Below, piece after piece: positions 10,301 through 18,880 of a DNA stretch of 22,273 nucleotides. Under the pieces are notes generated by a model. That model was not told the DNA's origin. It made no database searches and saw only the letters and a list, made by a program, of their open reading frames with translations. The stretch is from Choristocarpus tenellus KU-1152 (lineage: Eukaryota > Phaeophyceae): assembly GCA_964200185.2 (NCBI GenBank), contig CAXNAD020000293.1, positions 1-22,273 of the forward strand, given 5' to 3'. How positions within the stretch are numbered: position 1 is the first letter of the stretch; every line of letters starts with the position of its first letter. The position numbers and the translations under genes are program-made.

Positions 10301-13300
10301 ATTGAAGTATTGGTGGCGAAGAGTCACACTTTGTAACCGCTTTTTTTCTGTGCTTCTTCCTTGTCAGAAATTGACAGCACTCAGGAGAAGTGGGTGGTGT
10401 AATGTGGGAGGTATCGCATAGTGGCTAGCACCCAGTTCCCAGCACCTGACCAACACCATTTATATTATAATGGAGGATGTGAGTAGTGAGGCAATGGGAC
10501 CTTGCTGTGTGGTTGTTGGATGCCACTACACACAACTGGAGGACAGGTCATGTTTATGTAAGGGATGCAGGAAGATGCTGCAAACCTACGTGTGCAGACA
10601 GTAAAAAAGAGCTGTTTATCAACCCCATCATGCCCCTTTTCCTGCCGGAAATAGCAACAAAGTACAAGTGTCCCCATTTTTTTTTGTCTCTGGTGGGATC
10701 CCCTAAATAACTCAAGGACCTTTTAATGCCGACCCCAATTCCTTCCAAGCGAATCAGCCTCTCCGTAACCCATTATTGTATAATAGTTAGTTGCATTAAA
10801 AACACTTCATCAGGAAGGTTGAAAAAAATAGCCCAACCATTGTTTTTCGAGTGTATTCTCTAGACATCTTCTTCCCCCAATGGTTTGGGGTTATGTTTTT
10901 CACATGTGGGCTCTCTATCCCTTCTTTTCTTCTCTTTATACATATTTTTTCTTTTATGCTTACTGCCCTTTCTCAAGCACTTTACATTGCCCTCTTTGGA
11001 CTTTTTGACTCCAGGTCTAGGAACCCTCAAATATGAATTTTGATTGTAACAATAGCAACAAATATAGGTACACGACTCTCTTCCACCCCCCCCCAAAAAT
11101 GATACAATTGAAACATTCAGTACACAAAATTAGAGTATAGATGTAAGAGCCAGGGGTGAATGGAAATTTTCTTGATACTTTTACACAATGTCATTTTAGG
11201 AGTGTCAGGGAACGCTCCCTATGATAATAATTCTCAAAACCATGCTTTTAGAGCAATGGCGACAGGTTGTACAATTACCTGAAGTACCACAGAATGAAGC
11301 TATATTGATGACAGAGGTATCAATGAGTCGTACCAAGTGGTGTTCAAGTTGTTCGCCTATACGATTGTATGGACAACTGCATGGAAGTCCTCTCTGTTTT
11401 GACCCGTATAGTTGTGTCTGATGGATTGCTGTCATTGACATATCTATCATGTCCCACTCTTCACGAAAAGTCATGATCGTCACGATTGATTGATGATTGA
11501 TGATTCATGTCTTAGCTTTAGTCACCCCAGCCATCAGAATATTTGGTTCTGAGTGGTGTTAATAGCAACCCTCCCCCCCAACAAATCTGTGTATGGTAGT
11601 GAAGAAGTTACTATGTAGAAATTACAACAATATGAAAATATTAATTCATACATCCTTTTTTTTATGATAGTTGATTCCTAGAACCATTTCCAAGGTGAAA
11701 GAGATTATAACATGAGTAATTGACATACATTATTAATTAACAAAAAATCGAGTTGAGGACTGACTTGACCATAACTTTCCTCACAAGTACCACCTCTAAT
11801 ACCTACGACATGCTACCTTTCACACAATGTGGAGTTGCCATCTACTGAATTCGGTAACTGAAATTGTAACGAACTTATTGGGAGCAAATGTGGTCAATGC
11901 AAGGTTGTCCCATGAATCTAACCTGGCTGAGGGATAGAGTGTCCACCCTCTGATTCCGACCAAGCCCATCCAGATCACGACCGTTCACACAAAGTGGAGT
12001 TTTTAGTAGATTAATGTGTTACATGTCAGATGTGGCAACAAGCTTTCTGCAACATGATGTCGTCAACGTGTTGAAAGGTGAAGACCATAGGAGATAACAC
12101 TTGCAATACAAGTTCACACCCCCAAACAATAACAGAGAGACAGAGGTGAGGAGTGTTGTCTGTCCGATATCCAATTCTGTTGTTTAACCCATCATCCGTC
12201 ATCTTTACCTATAACTCGCATCAGGATGTAGCTGTTCGGTGTCTTACATCATACTTACTCCCTTAGTCCTACCTTGATCGATGCTGTTATTGCAGTGATC
12301 AATACGCAGACGTCGCAAGGATGAAATCTGATATGTCTTGATCCCGGTTTATTGTACCTTCCATGTCCAAAGTTGTCCCTTATCATAACTCATCCACCAC
12401 GATATTATTTCCACTCTTTGTGCCCATCATTACATCATTACATCATTACATCACTACATCATTACATCACTACATCACTACACACAGGTAGAAGTTATTT
12501 CGGTTTGTCGGAACTTGATGGACGTAGGTGTCAAATGGATCCAAACCATATTACACTATTGACACAATGACGGGACCAGAATGAGTTCCAGCAGCGACCT
12601 TCCATGACTATGATGGAGGGGCTGATGTTACAGCCCTCTCACGTGAAGAGGATGCAAATTCTCAGATTGAACCTACTGACATGGGAACAATTGGTCACGT
12701 TCTCCTACCATAATTATGTGCCCACCCCTCTATTGACATGGAATGAGTTCTTTCCTGTGACAATGCTAACCATGATGAAAGAGGAAATGCTCCTAGTCAG
12801 AGACGGGGGTGTGTGTGTATGTGTCCGGGTAAAAAAGGGAGGGGTTATGCAATGGAGAAATTGTGCCAAGCTGTACAATAGTGGGAGGTCTTTGTATGGG
12901 TAGCAGGAGGGCAGGTCTGTGCCACAAGGAGGGGCTGTGCCTGTGTATGTAGAAAACAGAACGCATAACTGTCTGCTGATGTCAACAAAGGCATTAAACC
13001 AGAGTCCTTCCAGCCAACAAAACTACAAATTACATTCCGAACCATCATCCACCTAACAATACACAACAAAATGTTGGACTACTGGTAGAAAGGAAGAGGG
13101 GACAGCAGCAGTTGTGTGATGATAGTTGCTAGTTGCAACTATCCACAGCTTCAGTTCTAGTGAAAGCTACAACTATCCATTTAATGAAAAGCTTCTTTCA
13201 CTAGACACACCTTGATAATTTTCTGTCTCGCCATGCCACTTCCACGGGATGCTGTGCTGGTGAGGGCAGAGACTATTTTTGGGGTTATTGTCTGAGCCGT

Positions 13301-16300
13301 TCCATCATACCCCAACTGACGGTGATTGTTACGTCCCCAGGTGTAAACCTGAAGATGGGAATGGAGATGATAAAATTATCCTTACAGAATGTAAGACATG
13401 TTTTGAGGTACACAAACTAAACCAAGCAAATGAAATTCGATTTTTCACTTGTAACCCTTTGTCCGCTTGGTGTTTGGTACATTCTTTAGTACATTCTTGT
13501 AGGGGTCAGGACTTAAAGGGTGTAAAAAAACCCATAATGGACAAGTACTACTACCAACAACATAGTATGTCAAAATTGCGTAACCTGTAGGTGCGCTAGT
13601 GCATAGACCATCACGATTATCCTTACACACTTAGCTGTATGCCAGTATGGCTTAGGTCAGGGGTGATTATTGACATGAGGCTCAAAGTGTGAGCAATACA
13701 TCAACACATTTGGATTTCCTGATTAGCCATTCCCCAATAAGAATGTTAAAGGCTGTTATTGAGAGCATCAAGTTGTAATTGCACACTAATGACTCCAACC
13801 ACTTAGTGTATTGTATATTGTATAAATTATGCTACATCATGATCTAGAATACGTGTATTTCTCAAAGGGTATGGTTGATTGTGTGATGTATACGCAGAAC
13901 TGCACAAACATGGATCAACCTCTGGAAGGTAATCTCACAATTAGTTCAACCACATACCTAAATATCATGTTGTGACTAAACCATGTCAGCACCCTTTACA
14001 GACAGTACAATCAAATGTATATGTAACACCTCAGCTATATATTCATCGATTAGTAAGCTGGGCATCACCACTCACATCAGCAGTGATTGACCACTTAACC
14101 ATTACAATACCTGTTGCATCCAGCTCTACATGTAACAACTCCACCACAGCCAAGTTCAAGTATTATTTGATACTGTACCCTGTACCCATGGTCAAGGGGT
14201 TCACTCAATCATGGTATGTGATGCATGATGTTGATGTGTAAGTACACAATACTTTAGAACATTTTGATTTCTCCATCTGTACGTGGCAAAACAGGTCCGC
14301 ACACAATTATTCCTATTCCTCCAAACTAATGATAGGAACAATAAAGCTAAGGTTCAAAGTTTACTAGGAACAATTCTAACCCAGGTGTATCAGAACACTA
14401 AATTAAACACTTGCAAGTATTCTCATTGCAACTCAGAGCTTATGTAGTGCATATAATCAATTGTAACCACTGAAGTGTATATTCTACAGCTTGAATCTTG
14501 TGCTTCAGTCACCACTTTATTATTTTGAACAAGGCTCCTTTTAGCACATGCCATTTGTCTACTCTTTGTCCTCTTAAGGGCAAAGCACCACACCCATCAA
14601 GAACCATTTTGGAGTACAACTAAAAAAATTGAATGCCCCTTTTCCCCACTGTTTCAGGTGTAAAACAGAACCCTTATTCTAATGACTGGTAACTTCAATG
14701 TCACTACTTGTATACATTCCCCTTTCAGAATATTGCCAAACAGTGTTACACCTACCAGGTTAAAATACCAGGCAGAAGTGTGAATTGCTGATGACATGCA
14801 GTGCATGGTACCTTAAGCTATGGAAGTGACGATGAGGTCACGGTAGAAATACTTTGAAAATAGTAAGAATGCCTGGGGGGGTGCCCCTCAAAGTTTTGTG
14901 CAGTAAGTCATATTGAGCTCCCTCACGTGAAATGGAACTTGTGTAACCCACATCTCCGGCACTTCTCTATTGAAACTGGAAAAGGCCTGCACACAACAGT
15001 TGGTAGCACACATTAAAGAGTGTTGTGCTCAAATTCTACACCAACCAAATAACCAAAGTCAGTCTGATTTTCCATTCATCACAGTAAATTAAGAGGCAGT
15101 ACCAACTACTTTATAACTGCGTAAGCTCGTACAACAGCACCCCAAATATAGTGGGCATTGGATTGTGACTTATGATGCTTGCTACTTCCTGCTGAGTTTT
15201 GTATATCAACTAAACACACCCGGAAGTTTGGAAATGATGATTGACTCATGGCAAGAAAATGCATAGAGGGAAATTGAGGGGATGAGCTCACCATTCCCTG
15301 ACTAGTGACGGCAGCAGTATGTCCAGCTCCAGTTGCCACTTGGACAACATTAACCTTTCGGAGACCCTCTACCCGCTTTGGGGATAGTCTTACACCTGTA
15401 ACTGTTGCCGAAACACGCCCCACATTTCCACCGTGACTGCCACCATGTCCAAGCTGAATGTAACACAGAAGACATGTTGGAGTGTGCAAGCAATGGGGTA
15501 AATCTGCTAATCTAATGGGCATGATCTATTATAAACACCTCTTTCACCACTTCGGTAAAACATTGAAAACGTCCATCTCTTCAGCTCTTACTACTTGTAT
15601 AATTGTTGTAAATGACTATGCATGTCAGGGAATGTTGCCCCGACTAATTTTTACTGATCAGGGTTGTCACTAACATTACACTGTTGATTTCAATATGGGG
15701 GGAAATTGTATTGGCGCATAGGGTACTGTACTCTTTGTCAGCACAGCAGGCATCACTTAGTGGAAGTACTGTACTCTTTACATCTGGTGCGCATAGAAAT
15801 CAAGTAAGAGTTGTATTAGGTCTAGAATTTGATACCTAATAGAACCTTTGTAATGTAACCTTACTTGACCTCTTCAGATACCATGCATTCAGACTTCACT
15901 GCTTTGAACTACAGAGCACCCCAGCACAGATCTCTGCCTCATCACTACTAGGCACGAGATTTTCTTATGCTATTTCAGGAATAGTTAGTTACCTCCGTGG
16001 ATTCCGTTATTGAAATATGTAGTTGATGTTTGGTATTATTCAAACACAGGAGGTTTGGCCTCTAATACACACTCATGGCAACACAGTAATGATCATACCT
16101 GTCCAAAGCGGTTGCTTCCCCATGTATATAGCAACCCATCAGATGTAAGTGCAACAGTGTGATTTTCCGCGGCAGCCACTCCGACTGCCATCTTGTGGGA
16201 CAAACCTTCCACCAAGGTAGGTAAAATACGAACACCCTCATCCCCGTGGCCCAGACGACCGCTTCGGCCATGACCCCACGTAAATACTTTCCCACCAAGG

Positions 16301-17290
16301 GTAACAGCTACAGAGTGATACCTGCAAATAGGTTAAGATAGAATCGCATGGGCTTCCAGAATCAACCCTTTGCAGGGAAATCAGCACGACTCTCCTCATA
16401 AACTTGCTATTCCACTTGCAAATGCGACAGGTTTACCTTGATGCTGCCACGCACACAACCTGAAGATTAGCGAGGCTTTCAACCCTCCTGGGTCGGATCA
16501 CATCTGATGCATTGGGAAGGTCGTAGCCGAGGAAAAAGTCAGCTTTGCCGAATGAATAAACATCTCCGCCATGTCCTGCCGTGGTGGCTGTCGCCAGGTT
16601 CGACCGCAACTGCAATGATAAGACATCTAGGGCGCTGTTGCCGTCGTTATCCCTGAATCCACACCTTGCTCTAGTCACCGCCCTGCCATTTCCGTTGAAA
16701 TCGCGTAGTGTCGAGTGAGAACGGTGCCGGGTACCACTCTTCACAGAGGGGTCGAGCGCCTCGTCATCGGAGCAGTCTCCAAGAACCGCTCCATTCTCCA
16801 ACAGATGAAGCGATACCCTTAAATGCCCAGAGTACAGGCTGCGATGAAGAGGGGTCCAGCCCGACTCCCAGTCTTTGACGTGCACATCCGCCCCAATGTC
16901 GAGTAGAATCTACGATACAGCATTTGGAGGGAGATATACATTCGGCCAATTAGCCAGATACACCAAGACCAGATTTAGTTCATCCATCAGGCTCACACTA
17001 CCTCAAGGAGAAGGCTGGGGTTCAAGTGACAGATGGGTTTTGACCCTACATTGCAGTAGTAAATACTAACAATCAGGCAACCCCAGCACCTGCACGACGA
17101 ATTCCAGTCCTAGTCCAGCAGCCAAGAGCAGAGGAGTTTCTCCGAGGTCGTTTCGCTCATTGACCGACACACCCCCGCCTGGGCTACAAATAAGGTCTCG
17201 AATAACCTCAATGTCCTCCCTTCGAACAGCATCCCAAATGTCTCTTGTCATAGTGTGGAATGTAGTGGCCAACTCAGGAATCTGGAGCAT
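3484..17290 (-). CDS. ankyrin-RCC1 (IBTK-like) protein with U1-type zinc finger, 14 exons, 1431 aa
   Basis: Spliced model, transcription order, coding exons: 17290-17090, 16909-16437, 16321-16099, 15453-15292, 13348-13211, 10060-9775, 9041-8806, 8523-7999, 7796-7689, 7545-7273, 7214-6807, 6706-6618, 6205-5869, 4320-3484. Every junction is GT-AG and phases agree (10 of 13 introns are phase 0). The sum is 4296 nt, ending in TGA at 3486-3484. Domains by residue: ankyrin about 17-110; RCC1 repeats about 183-590; acidic linker 609-655; helical BACK-like segment 680-733; coiled coil about 808-848; zinc finger Cys1018, Cys1021, His1034, His1040; UIM-like helix 1311-1325; basic Gly-rich tail to 1431. 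Ank plus RCC1 followed by the SCPPLPHL segment is, from memory of the families, the plant/algal relative of animal IBTK (human about 1350 aa). No BTB domain is visible. Likely role: an intracellular scaffold; the exact function is unknown. Start: ATG at 17290 has an in-frame stop a short way upstream. Met14 (17251), with A at -3, is a plausible alternative. An upstream non-coding exon cannot be excluded. Confidence 0.85.
4321..5868 (-). other. intron 13 (1548 bp)
   Basis: It runs from donor ATG|GTGAGG to acceptor CCCCACAG|TGTG. It is AT-rich with several poly-A/T runs and carries the short aaaattagg repeat at 4895-4921. No nested gene is supported; the open frames in it are short and unremarkable. 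Confidence 0.75.
4895..4921. repeat. 9-bp tandem repeat aaaattagg, three perfect copies
   Basis: Three perfect copies of aaaattagg inside intron 13, followed by a poly-A run. Confidence 0.9.
5869..6205 (-). other. exon 13: helical then polar low-complexity segment (residues 1041-1153)
   Basis: Starts right after the zinc finger with LCMAKLEKQLHDEARSQ, a short amphipathic helix. Ser/Thr/Gln-rich and Arg-rich polar sequence follows, ending DQRASLLAGGLQM. It is probably disordered. Acceptor AAACAG|GTTGTG and donor CAGATG|GTGAGG keep the frame. No known domain was recognised. Confidence 0.75.
6620..6688 (-). other. U1/matrin-type C2H2 zinc finger encoded by exon 12
   Basis: The 89-bp exon 12 (6706-6618) encodes RRCEACQVECANGTVYAQHL followed by RGKRHR. 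Spacing is Cys-x2-Cys-x12-His-x5-His, the pattern of U1-C/matrin-like (JAZ-type) fingers, which bind double-stranded or structured RNA or DNA. The HLRGKRH tail is typical. The last Arg codon is split across intron 12 and completed in exon 13. Animal IBTK, as I recall it, lacks this finger, so it marks the plant/algal type of the family. Confidence 0.85.
6807..7796 (-). other. exons 9-11: coiled-coil and linker region (residues 749-1011)
   Basis: Exon 9 (7796-7689) encodes an acidic, charged link ending REEE. Exon 10 (7545-7273) encodes AERAIRSLKKKIARIAELES, then a GRSLSADQVTHL turn and a second helix. This K-I-x2-I-x2-L-E ... G-x2-L-x3-Q pattern resembles a short coiled-coil hairpin that I associate with the plant members of the family. 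Exon 11 (7214-6807) begins LQKVSLRPSM, has a basic helix (ERAKLAQLAKSHRLKRG, near 897-913), then acidic Ser-rich sequence. Intron 10 between exons 10 and 11 is only 58 bp, the shortest in the gene. Exon 11 may instead start at 7208 (tandem acceptors). Confidence 0.7.
8044..8205 (-). other. helical BACK-like segment after the propeller (residues 680-733)
   Basis: Exon 8 (8523-7999) leaves the propeller with VASCPPLPHL (587-596), crosses an acidic stretch (EDEEDMEHEPEEDD near 612-625) and Ser/Asp-rich sequence, then enters LTLKQLCEVVLAREVD and RNAPSILAYADVLDAP, followed by FCAEFVRQNLDAIL. The pattern of NA-x3-L-x2-A-D, a Cys before an aromatic-rich helix, and NLD matches the helices that follow BTB domains (BACK-like) in IBTK relatives. 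The BTB fold expected before it is not recognisable; the acidic linker occupies its place. Assignment rests on pattern recognition only. Confidence 0.5.
9042..9774 (-). other. intron 6 (733 bp)
   Basis: Donor CTTG|GTGAGC and acceptor CCAACAG|GTCTGG. The acceptor choice is set by restoring the RCC1 turn DNLGLD across the junction; a longer open frame upstream of it (to about 9078) is intronic. No other feature seen. Confidence 0.7.
10061..13210 (-). other. intron 5 (3150 bp), the longest intron
   Basis: Donor ATCAAG|GTGTGT and acceptor ACACCAG|ATATCA, in phase 0, join KIIK to ISAAANST inside the RCC1 propeller. The intron holds an 8-bp minisatellite (12425-12480), several short poly-T/poly-C tracts and a small Cys-rich plus-strand open frame (10470-10604, see findings). 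No nested gene or transposon that I can recognise. Confidence 0.7.
12425..12480. repeat. 8-bp minisatellite catcatta/catcacta, seven copies
   Basis: Seven consecutive 8-bp units: three catcatta, one catcacta, one catcatta, two catcacta. It lies in intron 5. The interspersed T/C variant pattern suggests slippage among units. Confidence 0.95.
13349..15291 (-). other. intron 4 (1943 bp)
   Basis: Donor GGAATG|GTGAGC and acceptor CATCTTCAG|GTTTAC join TSQGM to VYTWGRNN in phase 0. An 89-codon plus-strand open frame at 13972-14241 has no recognisable signature. Otherwise I see nothing in it. Confidence 0.7.
15454..16098 (-). other. intron 3 (645 bp)
   Basis: Donor GGACAG|GTATGA and acceptor ACATTCAG|CTTGGA join RFGQ to LGHGG, a textbook RCC1 turn. 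It contains a pair of 14-bp direct repeats (15723-15781). Confidence 0.75.
15723..15781. repeat. 14-bp direct repeat pair gtactgtactcttt in intron 3
   Basis: gtactgtactcttt occurs at 15723 and again at 15766. gcgcatag also occurs on each outer side, near 15714 and 15789. The significance is unclear. Confidence 0.7.
16437..17290 (-). other. exons 1-2: ankyrin repeats and first RCC1 blade of the IBTK-like gene
   Basis: Exon 1 (17290-17090, residues 1-67) and exon 2 (16909-16437, residues 68-225) join at CAG|GTGCTG ... CGTAG|ATTCTA. Joining restores a clean ankyrin unit: GETPLLLAAG near residue 50, then the helix, then ILLDIGADVHVKD. A second unit has SGWTPLHRSLYSGH (near 84-96) and LLENGA. So there are about two full ankyrin repeats plus an N-terminal helical cap (DIWDAVRREDIEVI). 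Residues about 111-180 are a polar, probably disordered linker. The RCC1 part starts at GDVYSFG (182-188). Without the splice, exon 1 runs into a stop a few codons past the donor. Confidence 0.85.
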
Positions 17291-17628
17291 GCATGTTGCA
17301 AGGTCGAGTCAATGTTGACAACCAAAAAACTAGTGCCAGGATTTCGGCAAGCACCTATCGACTACAGCACCTGCTCGGTCCTGAAGAGCAGTAGGTTGGA
17401 TTTGTTGGGATGTGCAACCAAGGTGGATCACAGACAGGTGTTCAAATGAGAAAGGTTGTTCAAGTTTTTGCAACGTACTTGCTCCTCCGGTGGGATATTC
17501 AATATAAGGTACTTACTTTGCATCATTCAATATTCAATAGGAAAACTCAAAAAAATAAAGAAATACTAACCACCAAATTAAGACTGTCAGAAATTTCACA
17601 AGAAACATCTGACATGTCCACTAAGAAC
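17291..17628. other. gap between the IBTK-like start codon and the RTE relic; presumed promoter region
   Basis: About 340 bp without a supported gene. It must contain the 5' UTR and at least the proximal promoter of the minus-strand gene, unless a non-coding first exon lies further right, and possibly the 5' UTR of the plus-strand retroelement. The only TATA-like stretch noticed is ttatat on the minus strand near 17505, which is weak evidence. Confidence 0.35.
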
Positions 17629-17704
17629 GTTCGAACCTTGGTATGAATGGCAACAACAATTGCAATGTTCGAACCTTGGGAGTGAATAGCAAAAATGGAG
17701 TGAG
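17629..17704 (+). repeat. 38-bp tandem duplication at the start of the endonuclease region
   Basis: gttcgaaccttgg occurs at 17629-17641 and 17667-17679. Similarity continues (tgaatggcaacaaca against tgaatagcaaaaatg). Both copies encode NVRTL; the first is followed by a stop, the second continues into the endonuclease reading frame. Confidence 0.75.
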
Positions 17705-18265
17705 GCATGTGACAGTACTGACGAAACGGGCTTGGGCTTGTGGATACCATGTCCTCGAGGTCCAAGAAACAAACTCAGGAGGAAAATCTGAACTACAACT
17801 CTCCGAGCAAACTACATTAAGTTTTTCAGTGGGGGTAAATATAGCAAAAGTAACAATGGAGTGAGATAATTGGAAGGAATCGATTTTGAATCAGAACCGA
17901 CTATTAGGTACAAGCACTTCGGAAAAAGAATGATGAAGGTTCAGTTTCTGATGGCAGACTTGATGGTTTAACTGGGATTAACTTCGTTGTGAGATACGCC
18001 CCAAAAAGAAGAAGCCTCAGAAATAGTCAGGACACTTTCTAAGAGGAGCTGCGCCCTGTGATGCAGTTGACCCCCGCCACAGAAACAAGCTTTCTGTCCT
18101 GATGAATGTTGACACCTACTCTGGACGGAGAGGTAAGTAAGGGAGGGGGGGATCACCTCCATAGGATGTATAGCTCCAGTCCACAGACCTATAGAAAATG
18201 CTGATGATCGTGGAAGCCTCTCAGGATACTTCAGCAGTTCAGATGTCCGACACGCTTCAGGTTAG
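17661..18265 (+). pseudogene. APE-type endonuclease remnant of the RTE-like element
   Basis: The first part is open for about 70 codons to 17864 and contains NVRTL and the QETNSGGKSEL block; the QE glutamate of this block is a catalytic metal-binding position in APE-type nucleases. The frame then breaks at least three times. The D-x-N block of the family is represented by LMNVDTYSGRRG, where the expected first Asp (LMDAN type) is replaced by Asn. The relic ends around NADDRGSLSGYFSSSD (about 18206-18253). The conserved SDH block expected after this was not found. Confidence 0.7.
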
Positions 18266-18269
18266 TCGA

Positions 18270-18880
18270 ACAGGAGGTACTCCTCATTTTTAAAATCAAT
18301 GGATAAATTGAATCAAATATAAAAAGTGATTAGAGGGCTGTTACTAAGGGGTGCAAATTATTTATTTTATTATCATTAGCGTTTTATTTTGTTTTAGCTA
18401 ACAGAAGCTGGAATATATCTGAAAACCGTTGCGACATTCCCAAGTTACAGATCTTATTCTGCAACCTTTAGCAAATCGGAGTTCCTTTTTATAAGGTTCC
18501 CCGCACGTGTATACTGCACTTGTTAGAACACAGGAAGAAATACTCGCACCATTCGCCTGTAACACTTGGGCAACCATGGGGGGATGGGGGATGGTAGGGT
18601 GCATTCAATCTTGCCAACAGATTTGGATCACCTTCATCATGTCAGTATTGGTCTGTCTAATTGGTTGATTTGCTCCCCACTGCAAGATGCCGATGCTTTT
18701 AATCCAACAAGCTCTGGTGTCTTTCGACCCTTGAGTACTGAATTGGTGAGGGTGATTCCTGAAAAGTTCAACAAAAAAACTAGTGATAACCAAGGATACA
18801 GCAGGTGCAACTACAAATGCCATCAGCATGACAGCTTTGTACACAGTCCATTTGCTAAAAGCTGGTTCGGATGTACTGTC
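18270..18880. other. stretch inside the RTE relic without recognisable RTE blocks
   Basis: AT-rich sequence (18270-18420) and a G-rich run (near 18576-18600) sit between the endonuclease remnant and the linker before RT. Family resemblance resumes near 18880 with PTRRKVLPGGWSV and QALEASW. The missing SDH block should lie here. Either this part decayed beyond recognition or something was inserted. Confidence 0.4.

Larger units (their letters stand above)
8473..16564 (-). other. RCC1 beta-propeller, residues about 183-590, spread over exons 2-8
   Basis: Seven RCC1-type signatures are visible: VYSFG (184), VFTWGHG (237), LYTWGSN (289), VYTWGRN (354), VYQWGHG (426), VFTWGFG (484) and LFTWGSA (541). 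Most are followed by a LG-H/Y/L-G turn and preceded by a V-x-x-V-A-A-G-x-x-H-T/S strand, as in GVAAAENHTVAL and QVATGAGHTAAV. This is the usual number of blades for an RCC1 propeller, a protein-interaction platform that in RCC1 itself acts on Ran. No residue here shows exchange activity. Blade five is enlarged by an Asn/Arg-rich insert (about 436-462). Introns 2 to 7 interrupt the propeller and two of them exceed 1.9 kb. Confidence 0.85.

Noticed and set aside
13972-14241. 89-codon plus-strand frame in intron 4 as a nested gene
   Set aside because: No domain, no splice context and no composition change compared with the surrounding intron.
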